Notes: generated by a model from the letters alone, not told the origin. Positions 9,465 through 23,187 are shown, counted from the stretch's first letter. The stretch: 64,000 nucleotides of DNA from Vibrio cyclitrophicus (GCF_024347435.1 NZ_AP025480.1:496001-560000), one strand, 5' to 3'. Translations and numbers: made by a program.

Positions 9465-12278
9465 TTATCTCTTGGCCGGTTTCAAATAATGAATTGCGGT
9501 TGCTTGAACCTTATCTAATTCATCTTGAAGTTCAAAAAGTTCTGGCTCGATATCTTCAACGGAAGTGCCGGAACGTAACTCTTTCTCTATCGTCGCACAA
9601 ACCGATTTTAGCCTTGGGACACCACTGTATGAACTGCTGCCATGCATCTTATGGATTATGTGTATCAACTGTTCAACTGGGTAATCACTGTCTTCAATGG
9701 CCTTATCTGCGGCCTCATAAACCTCAGGGATAAAGTCCACTAGCATCTTCAGCATATCGCGTGCGAGATCTTCTTTGTTGGCGGCTTGTTTCATTGCTGC
9801 TTGCCAATCAATGATGATGTTCTTATGTTCGTTCGCTTCTGTTTCTGATATTTGGCTACTGTCTATTTCAGTGGATACCGCCGGATGCGCTGGATCTATT
9901 TTTTCAATGTGCTCAACCTCTGATGTCGAACTCCAATGTATCAACACCTGTTGTAAAACGTGCTCTTCAATTGGCTTGGTGAGGTAGTCATCCATACCTG
10001 CTGCAAGCAGTCGATCACGTTCGCCAATCATGGCATGAGCTGTCACGGCTATCACGGGTGTATTCGCATTATTAGCCAGTTTCTTAATGTTCTGACAAGC
10101 GGTTACACCGTCCATTTGAGGCATTTGAATGTCCATGAAGACGATATCAAAGTGTGTTTCTGTTGCCTTGTCGATCGCTTGCTGACCACTGGTGCAACTT
10201 ATGACCGTTTCTACACGTTCTTTTAGCAACGCGGTAATCAATTTAAGGTTGGCTGGGTTGTCATCAACCGCTAATACGGTGAGCGGCAACTTCTCTTCCG
10301 AGTGAGTCTCAATTGCTGGTGCAATCAAGGTTGGCGCCTGATTAGAGACGAGAGTTTGCAACAGTTTTTTACGAGAGAGAGGTTTGGTTATGCACTGAAC
10401 ATCGACCTCTTTCATTAATTGCTCACCCAGCGCGAGTTCGGTACTTGGTGTTCCTATAATTACATTTTGAGCGATCTTCTTAGCGCCAATAGCCCAACCA
10501 CTTACGGTATCAAATTGGTATTCTTGATTTGCAGCAAGGTTGAGTAGAACGTAGTCATACGAGGTAGACTCGTCCGGCATCACCGAACGATAAGTGACCA
10601 CTAAGCCTTCTTGGGTCAAGATCTGCTGAGTGATCGATGCCGCTTGCATATTTGGTTCGATCAGCAGGAGCTGTTTGTCTTGTAGGCACTGTGTTTCGAT
10701 AAGCTCTGTCATTGGCATATCGGTAGAAGAAAGTCTCAACGTAAACCAGAACGTAGAACCTTGGTGTAGGCGACTGGTTAAGCTTATCTCTCCTCCCATC
10801 TGGCTCACCAGTTTTTGGGTAATAACTAGGCCTAAACCAGTACCGCCATAACGACGAGAAATACTTGCATCGGCTTGGCTGAACGCTTGGAATAGTTGAG
10901 CTTGTTGGCGCTCAGAGATACCAATGCCGGTATCTCGAACCATGAACTGTAGCTCAATGCTATCTTCGGTTTGAGAGCGGAGTTCAACACTGATGTCTAT
11001 GTTGCCACGCTCAGTGAATTTGATTGAGTTACCTACTAGGTTGGTTAGAATTTGCTGGATTCGGAGTGGGTCTCCTACCACACCTGGTGGAACTTTCGGA
11101 TCGATCTTAAGCGTCAGCTCTAGCCCTTTCTCATGAGCATTGGTTGCTTGAAGGTTAACTACCTCTTCAAGGCTAGCTTGGAACTCAAATGGAATGTTCT
11201 CTAGAGCCAGTTTGCCGGCTTCAAGTTTCGAGAAGTCCAAGATATCGTTGATGATGCTAAGCAGGTTGTTGGCTGAGCGTTCAATGGTTTGCAGGTAATC
11301 AGTTTGACTGTTCGATAGGTGCGTCTTAAGCATTTGACGAGTAAAACCAATCACCCCGTTCAGCGGCGTTCTCAGTTCGTGAGACATATTCGCTAAAAAT
11401 TCAGACTTAACTCGCGCCGCTTCTTGAGCTCGTTTTTTCGCGATGTCTAACTCAACGTTTTGAATTTCTAACTGCTCCAGCGTTTCACGTAGATCTGAGG
11501 TCGCTTGGTCGATACTGTGCTGCATTTCGACGTGGTATTCTGATAGCGATACCGCCATCGCGTTGATACCGTTTTTCAATGAGTCTAGCTCACCATGCAT
11601 TTTTCCTTCGATACGCACATCGAGATGACCACGACGAATTCGGTCGACCATATTTTTCATGTGTGTGATCGGTTGTGTTACGTCATGCATCAAGCGAAAA
11701 GCAAATACACCAGAGAGCCCAAGCCCAAGAATTAATACCAAGAAAGCAGAGAACACCTCTTGATACTGCTGTAATCGCAGTGATGACAGGTCTAACTCTA
11801 TCGCAATATAACCGATCGCTTGGTTGGCTTGAGACTGCCCATTGGCTGAGTTGATGTACTGACCCTCAGCGATGATAGGCGTCCGAAGAATCAGCGTGTT
11901 ATCGAGTAGGTTCGATGAGCTTAAATGCGGAATCGGTTTATCTTTAGGATAGGTAAGGCTTTCGAAGTCTGGGTGGAAGTTTGAGGTTACAAACAGCTCA
12001 TGGCGTTCATCAAATACCGCGATACTGCGCACCAGTTTAGAATTTTTTCGATGTGCATAGCTAATCAACTGACGAACAGACTCTCGACTTTCGAGTTTCA
12101 TGCCTGATTCACTCGCAATCGCCAGTGGTTCAATGATGCTAGTACCAGTATTAACCACTTGACCCTCAAGGTCTTGATAGCGGTTAAATGAGAAAAATGC
12201 ACTCAATAGCAGCCCAATAATCAGGGTTGGAGCTAGAGTTAAGGTAATTACACGGGCTCTTAAGCCATATCTGGTCAT
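9465..12278 (-). CDS. barA: Hybrid sensor histidine kinase BarA
   Basis: Tripartite membrane sensor kinase that phosphorylates UvrY/VarA and thereby drives the CsrB-type RNAs that titrate CsrA (csrA lies at 40.0 kb in this window). The 937-residue product has an N-terminal membrane segment, a periplasmic region to about residue 165 and a second membrane segment. These are followed by a HAMP domain, HisKA with the H-box HELRTPLNGVIGF, HATPase (GTGLGLVI), a degenerate receiver, a full receiver (VDDNPAN with FMDIQMPQMDG) and a C-terminal Hpt domain (HKMHGSSSYSG). Length and domain order match Vibrio VarS/BarA. It is transcribed alone on the minus strand. Confidence 0.95.
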   Translation of the reverse strand: MTRYGLRARVITLTLAPTLIIGLLLSAFFSFNRYQDLEGQVVNTGTSIIEPLAIASESGMKLESRESVRQLISYAHRKNSKLVRSIAVFDERHELFVTSNFHPDFESLTYPKDKPIPHLSSSNLLDNTLILRTPIIAEGQYINSANGQSQANQAIGYIAIELDLSSLRLQQYQEVFSAFLVLILGLGLSGVFAFRLMHDVTQPITHMKNMVDRIRRGHLDVRIEGKMHGELDSLKNGINAMAVSLSEYHVEMQHSIDQATSDLRETLEQLEIQNVELDIAKKRAQEAARVKSEFLANMSHELRTPLNGVIGFTRQMLKTHLSNSQTDYLQTIERSANNLLSIINDILDFSKLEAGKLALENIPFEFQASLEEVVNLQATNAHEKGLELTLKIDPKVPPGVVGDPLRIQQILTNLVGNSIKFTERGNIDISVELRSQTEDSIELQFMVRDTGIGISERQQAQLFQAFSQADASISRRYGGTGLGLVITQKLVSQMGGEISLTSRLHQGSTFWFTLRLSSTDMPMTELIETQCLQDKQLLLIEPNMQAASITQQILTQEGLVVTYRSVMPDESTSYDYVLLNLAANQEYQFDTVSGWAIGAKKIAQNVIIGTPSTELALGEQLMKEVDVQCITKPLSRKKLLQTLVSNQAPTLIAPAIETHSEEKLPLTVLAVDDNPANLKLITALLKERVETVISCTSGQQAIDKATETHFDIVFMDIQMPQMDGVTACQNIKKLANNANTPVIAVTAHAMIGERDRLLAAGMDDYLTKPIEEHVLQQVLIHWSSTSEVEHIEKIDPAHPAVSTEIDSSQISETEANEHKNIIIDWQAAMKQAANKEDLARDMLKMLVDFIPEVYEAADKAIEDSDYPVEQLIHIIHKMHGSSSYSGVPRLKSVCATIEKELRSGTSVEDIEPELFELQDELDKVQATAIHYLKPAKR

Positions 12279-12443
12279 GTTCTTTAATTACATCGAGGTC
12301 TGGATATGGGAAAATAACGCACACAATGGCGGTTAAGTGAACGGTAAGCTTAATCAAAGCCGTGACGTTCGACAATGATTCCAAGGCATAATAGTGAGTC
12401 CTGGATACCAATTACTTATTAAAAGATACATTAGGCACAAGCA

Positions 12444-13763
12444 ATGGCACGTTTTTTCCAACCAAAAAAGAAAACTCAACTCGAGACCAAGCATCAATCG
12501 GTTTTGGTTGAACGAATGGATCACAATGGCGCTGGCATCGCTTATCAAAAAAATAAACCGGTTTTCATTGATGGCGCATTGCCCGGTGAGCAGGTGGTTA
12601 TTCAACTTACTGAGAGTAAAAGTAAGTTCTCGCGAGCTAAGCTCATCAAGTTATTGAAGCCGAGCGAGCAGCGTTTAAAGCCGTTTTGTAAGCACTTTAA
12701 TCAGTGTGGCGGCTGTCACCTTCAACACCTTGGTTACTCTTCTCAGGTTGAGCATAAATCGCAATCTCTGACCCACCTGATGAGCCAATACCAAACGGCT
12801 AGCACTGAAGTTGCACAGCCTATTATCGGTGATGAAACCGGTTATCGACGTCGCGCACGTATCAGCTTATTTGTTGATAAAAAGACACAGCAACTTCAGT
12901 TCGGTTTCCGTAAGAAACAGAGCAAGCAGATTGAAAACATCACCGACTGTGCCGTGCTTGATCCTCGCCTTAATGTATTGCTGCCAAAGCTGAAAAATTT
13001 ACTGAACACTTTCAACAGCCTTACGTCTTTAGGACACGTTGAATTGGTGTTGGGCGATACTGGTCCTGTAATGGTGCTACGTCACCTTAAGCCTTTGGTT
13101 GAAAAAGATGAGCAAGCGCTGATTGCGTTAGCAAAAGAAGAAGGCGCTACGCTGTACTCTATGCCCGAAACTGATAAGTTGGTTCGCTTAGTCGGCGATG
13201 CACCTTTTTATAGCGAAACTGGCGTGACGCTACCGTTTGAGCCAAACCACTTTATCCAAGTAAACCAGAAAGTGAATCAGCAGATGGTGACTCAAGCGAT
13301 TGAGTGGCTAGAACCTCAAGCCGATGAGCGAGTGCTTGATCTGTTCTGCGGCCTGGGTAACTTCAGTTTACCGATCGCGCAACAATCGGCATTTGTGGTG
13401 GGTGTTGAAGGTGTAAATGAAATGGTCCAACAGGCCACATCTAATGCAGCATTAAACCAGTTAAGCAATACGGATTTCTACCAAGCAAACCTAGAAGAAG
13501 AGCTGTCTTCACAACCTTGGGCAAAAGAGAAATTTGATAAAATATTGCTTGACCCTGCCCGTGCTGGAGCGAGTGGGATCGTTGATCAAATTTCAGCGCT
13601 AGGAGCGAAGCGTGTGGTTTATGTTTCGTGTAATCCTGCTACTCTAGCTAGAGATTCTGAGAGCTTAGAAAAACAAGGCTATCAATTGGCCAAATTGGGT
13701 ATGCTAGACATGTTCCCGCACACCAGTCATCTAGAATCGATGGCTCTCTTTATCAAGGCTTAG
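12444..13763 (+). CDS. rlmD: 23S rRNA (uracil-5)-methyltransferase RlmD
   Basis: SAM-dependent enzyme that makes m5U1939 in 23S rRNA. The 439-residue product has an N-terminal TRAM domain and four cysteines of a 4Fe-4S cluster beginning at [10 protein letters not shown]. The SAM-binding motif [14 protein letters not shown] and the catalytic cysteine in [11 protein letters not shown] are both present. Divergent barA lies upstream and relA follows on the same strand after 135 bases, as in other Vibrio and Enterobacteria (barA/rlmD/relA). Confidence 0.95.
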   Translation: MARFFQPKKKTQLETKHQSVLVERMDHNGAGIAYQKNKPVFIDGALPGEQVVIQLTESKSKFSRAKLIKLLKPSEQRLKPFCKHFNQCGGCHLQHLGYSSQVEHKSQSLTHLMSQYQTASTEVAQPIIGDETGYRRRARISLFVDKKTQQLQFGFRKKQSKQIENITDCAVLDPRLNVLLPKLKNLLNTFNSLTSLGHVELVLGDTGPVMVLRHLKPLVEKDEQALIALAKEEGATLYSMPETDKLVRLVGDAPFYSETGVTLPFEPNHFIQVNQKVNQQMVTQAIEWLEPQADERVLDLFCGLGNFSLPIAQQSAFVVGVEGVNEMVQQATSNAALNQLSNTDFYQANLEEELSSQPWAKEKFDKILLDPARAGASGIVDQISALGAKRVVYVSCNPATLARDSESLEKQGYQLAKLGMLDMFPHTSHLESMALFIKA

Positions 13764-13898
13764 AGGCCTCTAAATAAGGCTTCAAAATGAATCAAAAAGG
13801 TGCAGGAAAGCCTGCGCTGATATCAATATGGTCGAACTAACTTGGAATCAGTTAGTCATATTGAATTGGGTATAAAACATAATAACTAGGAAGGCATG

Positions 13899-16121
13899 AT
13901 GGTTGCGGTAAGAAGCGCACATTTAAACCCAAGCGAACAGTTTGAGCTAGAAAGTTGGATTGCGTCATTGAATCAAGACGCAAAGACCTCGAATAAACTG
14001 ATCAAAGTTTATCGTCACTGTGAAGAGCTGTTAAAAGATCACGATCAAGCGTCTCTCCTGCTTTGGCGTGGGCGTGAGATGATCGAAATCTTGGTTACGC
14101 TGTCTATGGACCGTGCGACGTTGATCGCTGCACAACTTTTCCCAGTCGTCTCAAGTGGTGTTTTTGAGCGTGAAGCGTTTGAAGAATACTACGGCAAAGA
14201 AACCGTAAAGCTGATTGATGGCGTTGAAGAAATGGCGGCGTTAGGCCAGCTAAACGTGACCCTTGAAGGCAGTGCTGCCTCGGGTCAAGTCGATAACGTT
14301 CGTCGTATGCTACTGGCGATGGTCGACGACTTCCGCTGCGTAGTCATCAAGCTAGCAGAGCGAATTTGTAACCTTATTGAAGTGAAAAAGGCCCCTGATG
14401 CTGTGCGCCGTGCGGCAGCAAAAGAGTGTTCTAATATTTATGCTCCACTTGCTAACCGTTTAGGTATTGGTCAGCTGAAGTGGGAAATCGAAGATTACGC
14501 GTTCCGTTATCAACAACCCGACACTTATAAGCAGATTGCTAAACAGCTGTCTGAGCGTCGTATCGTCCGAGAACAATACATCACAGACTTTGTTGATGAC
14601 TTAACGGCAGAAATGAAGCGTTCAAGCATTAATGCGGAAGTCAGCGGTCGACCAAAACACATCTACAGTATCTGGCGTAAAATGCAGAAGAAAGGCTTAG
14701 CGTTTGATGAGCTTTTTGATGTGCGTGCAGTGCGTATTATCGCAGACCAACTGCAAGACTGTTATGCCGGTTTAGGTGTGGTTCACACCAAATACAAACA
14801 CTTACCAAGTGAATTTGATGACTACGTGGCGAACCCTAAGCCAAATGGTTACCAATCAATTCATACTGTAGTTCTGGGCCCTGAAGGCAAGACCATTGAG
14901 ATTCAAATCCGTACCAAGCAGATGCATGAAGACTCTGAGCTTGGTGTCGCTGCACACTGGAAGTACAAAGAAGGTGCTTCAAGCGGACGCAGTGGTTACG
15001 ACGAGAAAATTACTTGGTTGCGTAAACTTATCGACTGGCAAGAAGAGATGTCTGATTCTGGCGAGATGCTGGATGAAGTTCGTAGCCAAGTATTCGATGA
15101 CCGCGTTTATGCCTTTACACCACGAGGTGACGTGGTTGATTTACCTATGGGTGCAACCCCACTGGACTTCGCTTACCACATCCACTCGATGGTTGGACAC
15201 CGTTGTATCGGTGCCAAAGTTGCTGGTCGAATCGTCCCATTCACTCATAAGCTATCAATGGGTGATCAAGTTGAAATCATCACCCAGAAAGAACCGAACC
15301 CTTCACGTGACTGGCTAAACCCAACCACAGGCTTCGTTCATTCTGGTCGTGCTCGTGCAAAAATTAACGCATGGTTCCGTGCTCAAAGTCGTGAGAAAAA
15401 TCTAGAAGCGGGTCGAGACATCCTTGAGGTTGAACTAGCCAAAGTGGGTGCAACCCTAAAAGATGCCGATCAATATGCTTTGAAACGTTTCAATGTAAAT
15501 ACGCCAGATGAACTCTATGCTGGTATTGGTAGTGGCGATTTGCGTATTAACCAAGTGGTTAATCACATTAATGCCTTGGTTAACAAACCAACAGCGGAAG
15601 AAGAAGACAAAAAAGCGTTAGAGAAACTGCTTGAGTCAGAAAACAAACCCGCGCAACAAAGCCGCCCTAAGAAAGATGCGGTTGTCGTTGAAGGCGTTGA
15701 TAACCTGATGACGCATTTAGCGCGTTGTTGCCAACCTATCCCTGGCGATACAATCAAAGGTTATATCACTCAAGGGCGTGGTATCTCAGTTCACCGGGCT
15801 GATTGTGAGCAATTAGGTGAGCTTCACCTGCACGCACCAGAGCGTATCATTGATACCGTCTGGGGTAATGGCTTCGTTGGATCATATATCCTAACGCTGC
15901 GTGTTGAAGCGCTAGAGCGGAATGGCTTATTGAAAGATATCACCTCTTTGTTTTCAAATGAAAAGATTAGTGTGACGACAATGAAGAGCCGTATCGACTA
16001 CAAACGTCAGCTATCGGTGATGGATTTTGATTTGGAAGTGACCAATATTGAAATTCTGAGTCGAGTGACTAGCCGAGTAGAACAAATCAAAGATGTCATG
16101 AGCGTAAAACGCCTAGGCTAA
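13899..16121 (+). CDS. relA: GTP pyrophosphokinase RelA
   Basis: Ribosome-associated (p)ppGpp synthetase I of the stringent response. The 740-residue product has an N-terminal HD-like domain that is catalytically degenerate in RelA proteins. It is followed by the synthetase domain (FDVRAVRI, NGYQSIHT), TGS (VYAFTPRGDVVDLP), the zinc-finger region (HLARCCQPIPGD) and a C-terminal ACT domain. Two ATGs stand side by side at 13896 and 13899. The second gives the family start MVAVRSAH and has AGGAAGG upstream. Confidence 0.96.
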   Translation: MVAVRSAHLNPSEQFELESWIASLNQDAKTSNKLIKVYRHCEELLKDHDQASLLLWRGREMIEILVTLSMDRATLIAAQLFPVVSSGVFEREAFEEYYGKETVKLIDGVEEMAALGQLNVTLEGSAASGQVDNVRRMLLAMVDDFRCVVIKLAERICNLIEVKKAPDAVRRAAAKECSNIYAPLANRLGIGQLKWEIEDYAFRYQQPDTYKQIAKQLSERRIVREQYITDFVDDLTAEMKRSSINAEVSGRPKHIYSIWRKMQKKGLAFDELFDVRAVRIIADQLQDCYAGLGVVHTKYKHLPSEFDDYVANPKPNGYQSIHTVVLGPEGKTIEIQIRTKQMHEDSELGVAAHWKYKEGASSGRSGYDEKITWLRKLIDWQEEMSDSGEMLDEVRSQVFDDRVYAFTPRGDVVDLPMGATPLDFAYHIHSMVGHRCIGAKVAGRIVPFTHKLSMGDQVEIITQKEPNPSRDWLNPTTGFVHSGRARAKINAWFRAQSREKNLEAGRDILEVELAKVGATLKDADQYALKRFNVNTPDELYAGIGSGDLRINQVVNHINALVNKPTAEEEDKKALEKLLESENKPAQQSRPKKDAVVVEGVDNLMTHLARCCQPIPGDTIKGYITQGRGISVHRADCEQLGELHLHAPERIIDTVWGNGFVGSYILTLRVEALERNGLLKDITSLFSNEKISVTTMKSRIDYKRQLSVMDFDLEVTNIEILSRVTSRVEQIKDVMSVKRLG

Positions 16122-16131
16122 AATTCTCGTC

Positions 16132-16240
16132 ATACTTGAAGCTGATGGCGTTGTTGCCTGCGCGCACTCGCTCAATCACATAGACAAGCTATGCTCAGGA
16201 GTTTCGCTTGCTTGTCGCCTAGCCACAGTTTCAATTATTT
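16132..16240. repeat. Imperfect palindromic Vibrio-type intergenic repeat (about 109 bp)
   Basis: Immediately after relA the two halves of this segment are inverted near-copies. The left end TGAAGCTGATGGCG matches the reverse complement of the right end, and CACATAG faces CTATG around the centre (about 16186-16195). From memory, similar elements with a GGCGTTGTTG core recur between genes in Vibrio and Shewanella. Folded as RNA it would form one long hairpin. No second copy was seen in this window. Confidence 0.6.
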
Positions 16241-16261
16241 AGAGAATTAGACAGTATCAAC

Positions 16262-16294
16262 AAAGGTGAGTGGTTTTGGCTGCTCACCTTTTTT
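16262..16294 (+). terminator. Rho-independent terminator after relA
   Basis: The stem AGGTGAG (16264-16270) pairs with CTCACCT (16283-16289), followed by a T-run. It lies beyond the palindromic repeat and ends relA transcription before mazG. Confidence 0.8.
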
Positions 16295-16306
16295 AGTTCT
16301 AATATC

Positions 16307-16350
16307 TTTTAGTTTGAGTACTTTTTAGCTTTAGTACCTTTTAGTTTCAG
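16307..16350 (+). repeat. Three imperfect short tandem repeats upstream of mazG
   Basis: About three degenerate copies of a 16-17-base unit, CTTTTAGTTTGAGTA-like, stand in a row between the relA terminator and mazG. No function is evident; they may simply reflect slippage in AT-rich sequence. Confidence 0.4.
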
Positions 16351-16398
16351 TGAAGCTATAAATTTAAAAAATCAAAGACAGTGAATAGGAAGAAAACG

Positions 16399-17196
16399 AT
16401 GAATCACCCGATTGAACAACTTGAACAGATTATGACTAAGCTGCGCGATCCTGAAGGTGGCTGTCCTTGGGATTTGAAACAAAACTTTGAAACAATTGTG
16501 CCGCATACTATCGAAGAAACATATGAGGTGGTGGACGCGATTCACAACAAAGACTGGCCGAACCTGCAAGAAGAGTTGGGTGACTTGTTGTTTCAGGTAA
16601 TCTTCTACAGCCAATTAGCAAAAGAGCAGGGCTTGTTTGAGTTCTCTGATGTGGTCGACGGTATCAATGAGAAACTAACACGCCGCCATCCGCATGTTTT
16701 TTCTGATACCGAATTTGCAAGTGATGAAGAAATTAATGCTAACTGGGAAGCTGAAAAGGCCAAAGAAAAAGCCGAGGCAGGAAAAACTCAGGAAAGTATT
16801 CTAGACTCAATACCAAACTCTCTGCCTGCACTTTCGCGTGCTACAAAGATTCAAAAACAAGTCGCAAAATACGGCTTTGATTGGGACTCTATCGGTCCAG
16901 TTGCAGATAAGGTTTTAGAGGAAGTCGATGAGGTGCTAGAAGAAGCGCTTCAAGTGACACCAAATGAAGACCTGGTTGAAGAAGAGTTGGGTGATTTACT
17001 GTTTGCGACGGTTAATTTGGTCCGACATCTGGGAAAAAATCCGGAATCGGCTCTGACAAAAGCAAACCTGAAATTTTCACGACGTTTTAAAGGCGTCGAA
17101 CAAATAGTTCGCCAACAAGATAAGGATTTAACCGATTTTTCACTACAACAGCTTGATTCTATGTGGGATGAAGTCAAAGTGGCGGAGAAAAGATAA
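16399..17196 (+). CDS. mazG: Nucleoside triphosphate pyrophosphohydrolase MazG
   Basis: Hydrolyses (d)NTPs to monophosphates and PPi, and in E. coli lowers ppGpp during starvation. It therefore fits next to relA. The 265-residue product contains two tandem MazG domains, each with an EExxE-type metal site ([10 protein letters not shown] and [12 protein letters not shown] in the first; EVDEVLEE and [11 protein letters not shown] in the second), plus [10 protein letters not shown] near the N-terminus. The ATG at 16399 with AGGAAG upstream is preferred over the in-frame GTG at 16381. Confidence 0.94.
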   Translation: MNHPIEQLEQIMTKLRDPEGGCPWDLKQNFETIVPHTIEETYEVVDAIHNKDWPNLQEELGDLLFQVIFYSQLAKEQGLFEFSDVVDGINEKLTRRHPHVFSDTEFASDEEINANWEAEKAKEKAEAGKTQESILDSIPNSLPALSRATKIQKQVAKYGFDWDSIGPVADKVLEEVDEVLEEALQVTPNEDLVEEELGDLLFATVNLVRHLGKNPESALTKANLKFSRRFKGVEQIVRQQDKDLTDFSLQQLDSMWDEVKVAEKR

Positions 17197-17274
17197 CCAA
17201 AGCATTTATCATGAATTGATTTGAAGCAAAAAATAAAAAATAGCAGTGTGATAGATTTCACGTTGTGGCGATAA

Positions 17275-18987
<1,713 letters not shown>

Positions 18988-18997
18988 AAAGGAATAC

Positions 18998-20370
<1,373 letters not shown>

Positions 20371-20402
20371 TTCCTAGCGAATTATTCATCTAAGCTTTTT
20401 AA

Positions 20403-20430
20403 ATGCCTCGCTTATGCGGGGTATTTTTTT
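20403..20430 (+). terminator. Rho-independent terminator after eno
   Basis: A 9-base stem (ATGCCTCGC with GCGGGGTAT, including G-U pairs) and a TTAT loop are followed by TTTTTTT, placed 32 bases after the eno stop. Confidence 0.85.
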
Positions 20431-20479
20431 GCCTGTATAAAAGTGAACTTATTAAACTGTCCTTTTTATACCTACAATT

Positions 20480-20520
20480 CGTCATTCTCGAGACCTACGG
20501 AGGAGGGCGTTGATAATCTC
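20480..20520. repeat. Degenerate copy of CGTCATTC...GGAG...AATCT element
   Basis: Between eno and ftsB a stretch starting CGTCATTCTCGAGAC and ending in AATCTC resembles the better-preserved copy at 59299. Spacing and key blocks (CGTCATT, GAC, GGAGGAG, AATCT) are shared, but the terminal inverted repeat is damaged here. Confidence 0.4.
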
Positions 20521-20653
20521 ATCGCGTGTTACGAACAATAATAGTCCCCCGACTTATTTATTCCCTAGCTCCACATATCTCGCACCAATAAGCGCATTAT
20601 GGTATATATGTGCCTTATTCTAGTTCCTTCTTTTTCAACCGGCGAAAGGTGTT

Positions 20654-20935
20654 ATGCGAATTTTTGCTTTAGTACTGCTCATAGTGTTTGGCTGGCTACA
20701 ACATACACTGTGGCTCGGTAAAAATGGTATTTCTGATTACTACGGTGTGAACAACGAAATCCAAGTTCAACAACAAGTAAATGAAAAGCTGCATATTCGA
20801 AATGCAGAAATGTTTGCTGAGATTGATGATCTGCGCCAAGGCTTAGACGCAATAGAAGAGCGTGCTCGTCATGAGCTTGGGATGGTGAAAGAAGGCGAAA
20901 CGTTTTACCGCATAATTGGTGAGGAATCTCATTAA
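20654..20935 (+). CDS. ftsB: Cell division protein FtsB
   Basis: Small bitopic divisome protein that forms the FtsQ-FtsB-FtsL complex. The 93-residue product has one N-terminal membrane segment (about residues 3-18), then a coiled coil with conserved asparagines, and ends with the periplasmic [17 protein letters not shown] motif. Its stop shares one base with the ispD ATG, so ftsB-ispD-ispF form a tight run, as in E. coli. Confidence 0.94.
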   Translation: MRIFALVLLIVFGWLQHTLWLGKNGISDYYGVNNEIQVQQQVNEKLHIRNAEMFAEIDDLRQGLDAIEERARHELGMVKEGETFYRIIGEESH

Positions 20936-21636
20936 TGTCTACACAACTTCAAAGCGTTGTAGCGGTCGTACCAGCAGCTGGTATTGGTAGCCGAATGAAG
21001 GCTGACCGACCTAAGCAATATCTTAAGATTCACGGCACAACCATTTTAGAGCACACCGTTGAGAAGTTACTTTCTCATCCACAAGTGTCGCAAATTGTGG
21101 TTGCGGTTAGTGACGATGATCCTTACTACCCAGAGCTTACGCTTAATCATAATCCACAAGTGCTCAGAGTGTCTGGTGGGAGCGAGAGAGCTGATTCCGT
21201 GCTCTCTGCCTTAGATTATATCGCGCGACAGCAACTCGGTGATTGGGTTATGGTCCACGATGCAGCAAGACCTTGTGTTCAATTGAGTGATATCGACAAG
21301 TTGATTTCAGGTGCGATGAACCATGAGGTAGGGGCTATTTTAGCTGCGCCTGTTCGCGATACGATGAAGCGAGGTGCCCAAGGGCAGGTTGAGCATACCG
21401 TTGATCGAGCCGATTTATGGCACGCCCTTACACCACAAATGTTTCGAACTAAGCCTTTACGTAACGCATTGAGTCAGGCGTTAGAGCAAGGTGTTTCAAT
21501 TACAGATGAAGCCTCTGCTTTTGAGTGGAAAGGTTTATCACCAGCCTTAATAGCGGGGCGTTCAGATAATTTTAAGATTACTCAGCCTGAAGATTTAGCT
21601 TTGGCTGAGTTTTATTTAAGTCAGAATAAGGAATAA
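20935..21636 (+). CDS. ispD: 2-C-methyl-D-erythritol 4-phosphate cytidylyltransferase
   Basis: Third step of the MEP isoprenoid pathway: couples MEP with CTP to give CDP-ME. The 233-residue product has the nucleotide-binding [11 protein letters not shown] near the N-terminus with the conserved downstream Lys (KQYLKI), and the VHDAARPCV motif around residue 105. It overlaps ftsB and ispF by one base each. Confidence 0.97.
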   Translation: MSTQLQSVVAVVPAAGIGSRMKADRPKQYLKIHGTTILEHTVEKLLSHPQVSQIVVAVSDDDPYYPELTLNHNPQVLRVSGGSERADSVLSALDYIARQQLGDWVMVHDAARPCVQLSDIDKLISGAMNHEVGAILAAPVRDTMKRGAQGQVEHTVDRADLWHALTPQMFRTKPLRNALSQALEQGVSITDEASAFEWKGLSPALIAGRSDNFKITQPEDLALAEFYLSQNKE

Positions 21637-22118
21637 TGATGATTCGTATTGGTCACGGCTTTGATGTACATAAGTTTGGTGGTGAAGGCCCGGTAATTAT
21701 TGGTGGCGTTAGCATTCCTTACGAGCAAGGGCTTATCGCACACTCAGACGGTGATGTTGCCCTGCACGCATTATGCGATGCTTTACTGGGTTCAATTGCA
21801 GCGGGTGATATTGGTCGTCATTTCCCTGATACGGATGATGAATGGAAAGGCGCAGATAGTCGTGAATTGCTTAAAGATGTGTACCGTCGAGTAAAAGAGC
21901 AAGGTTATGTGATTGGTAATGCAGATATTACTATCATGGCGCAAGCGCCTAAAATGGCTCCTCATATAGACTCTATGTGCCAAGCTATTGCACAAGATTT
22001 AGAAACCAGCATTGGCAATGTGAATGTAAAAGCGACGACTACTGAGCGTTTAGGTTTTACAGGTCGCAAAGAGGGCATCGCATGTGAAGCGGTAGTCCTA
22101 ATTACTAAAAGTGCGTAA
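21636..22118 (+). CDS. ispF: 2-C-methyl-D-erythritol 2,4-cyclodiphosphate synthase
   Basis: Fifth step of the MEP pathway: cyclises CDP-ME 2-phosphate with release of CMP. The 160-residue trimer-forming protein shows the zinc-binding GHGFDVHKF at the N-terminus, the [18 protein letters not shown] motif with the second zinc ligand, and the C-terminal [17 protein letters not shown]. Two ATGs are adjacent (21636 and 21639); the first shares its A with the ispD stop. Confidence 0.97.
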   Translation: MMIRIGHGFDVHKFGGEGPVIIGGVSIPYEQGLIAHSDGDVALHALCDALLGSIAAGDIGRHFPDTDDEWKGADSRELLKDVYRRVKEQGYVIGNADITIMAQAPKMAPHIDSMCQAIAQDLETSIGNVNVKATTTERLGFTGRKEGIACEAVVLITKSA

Positions 22119-22140
22119 GCACCAACACGAAAAGAACAGC

Positions 22141-23187
22141 ATGTCAGATATTTTATCTTCATTGGCTTACCTAAACGGTAAACCAACTGCGAAAGCAAAA
22201 CTAAAAGCAAAAGCCGAACACTTTGTCGTTAATGAAGACTTAGGTTTTGAGTTTACTGGTGAAGGCGAACACCTAATGGTTCGTATTCGTAAAACTGGTG
22301 AAAACACGAGCTTCGTAGCAAATGAGCTGGCTAAAGCATGTGGTGTTAAGTCGAAGGACGTGAGTTGGGCTGGTTTGAAAGACCGTCACGCGGTTACCGA
22401 GCAATGGTTGAGCGTACACCTACCTAAAGGTCAGCCTGACTTTTCAGATTTCTTAGCACAGTATCCAAGCATTGAGATCTTGGCGATGGCACGACACAAC
22501 AAAAAGTTACGTCCAGGTGATTTAGTTGGCAACCAATTTGAGCTGACTTTGTCTGAAGTAACTGATTGTGATGATGTGGTAAAGCGTTTAGAAAAAGTCG
22601 CTCAAGTCGGCGTGCCAAATTACTTCGGAGCTCAGCGTTTTGGTAATGAAGGTAACAACTTATCTGAAGCTCGACGTTGGGGGCGTGAAAATGTTCGTAC
22701 GCGTAATCAGAATAAGCGCAGCTTGTACCTTTCTGCAGCTCGTTCTTGGATTTACAACCTGATCCTTTCAGACCGTATCAAGCAAGATGCGTTTGCATCG
22801 GCACTGGTTGGCGATATTGTCGTGAAAGACGGTGCTCAACTAGTGGTAACTGCGGATAATATCGAAGCGGTAAATCAAGACATCGAGAACGGCTCTTCGT
22901 TTATTACGGTTGCTTTGGCTGGAGATAATGCGTTACCTACAATTGATGCGTCTCAAGCTTTAGAGCAAAAACACCTTGATGCTGAACCGGATCTAATGGC
23001 GCTTATTTGCGGTAACCGCATGCGCCATGATCGCCGTGAAGCTTCGTTGAAGCCTACTGGTTTAACTTGGGAAGTGGACGAAGATAATATTACTCTTAAG
23101 TTTTCTCTTGATGCGGGTTGTTTTGCTACCGCTATCGTTCGTGAACTTGTCGAAGAAGTTCACGTAGAGAGAAGCTACGAGCAGTAA
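22141..23187 (+). CDS. truD: tRNA pseudouridine(13) synthase TruD
   Basis: Makes pseudouridine at position 13 of tRNA-Glu. The 348-residue product has the catalytic Asp in WAGLKDRHAVTEQW and the TruD insertion domain in the middle. The in-frame GTG at 22111 overlaps ispF, but the ATG at 22141 gives the family start MSDILSSLAYLNGKP. It belongs to the conserved ispD-ispF-truD-surE-pcm-nlpD run. Confidence 0.93.
   Translation: MSDILSSLAYLNGKPTAKAKLKAKAEHFVVNEDLGFEFTGEGEHLMVRIRKTGENTSFVANELAKACGVKSKDVSWAGLKDRHAVTEQWLSVHLPKGQPDFSDFLAQYPSIEILAMARHNKKLRPGDLVGNQFELTLSEVTDCDDVVKRLEKVAQVGVPNYFGAQRFGNEGNNLSEARRWGRENVRTRNQNKRSLYLSAARSWIYNLILSDRIKQDAFASALVGDIVVKDGAQLVVTADNIEAVNQDIENGSSFITVALAGDNALPTIDASQALEQKHLDAEPDLMALICGNRMRHDRREASLKPTGLTWEVDEDNITLKFSLDAGCFATAIVRELVEEVHVERSYEQ

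Noticed and set aside
22111..22141. TruD starting inside ispF at GTG 22111
   Set aside because: The ten extra residues are not family-like, and the ATG at 22141 gives the conserved N-terminus.
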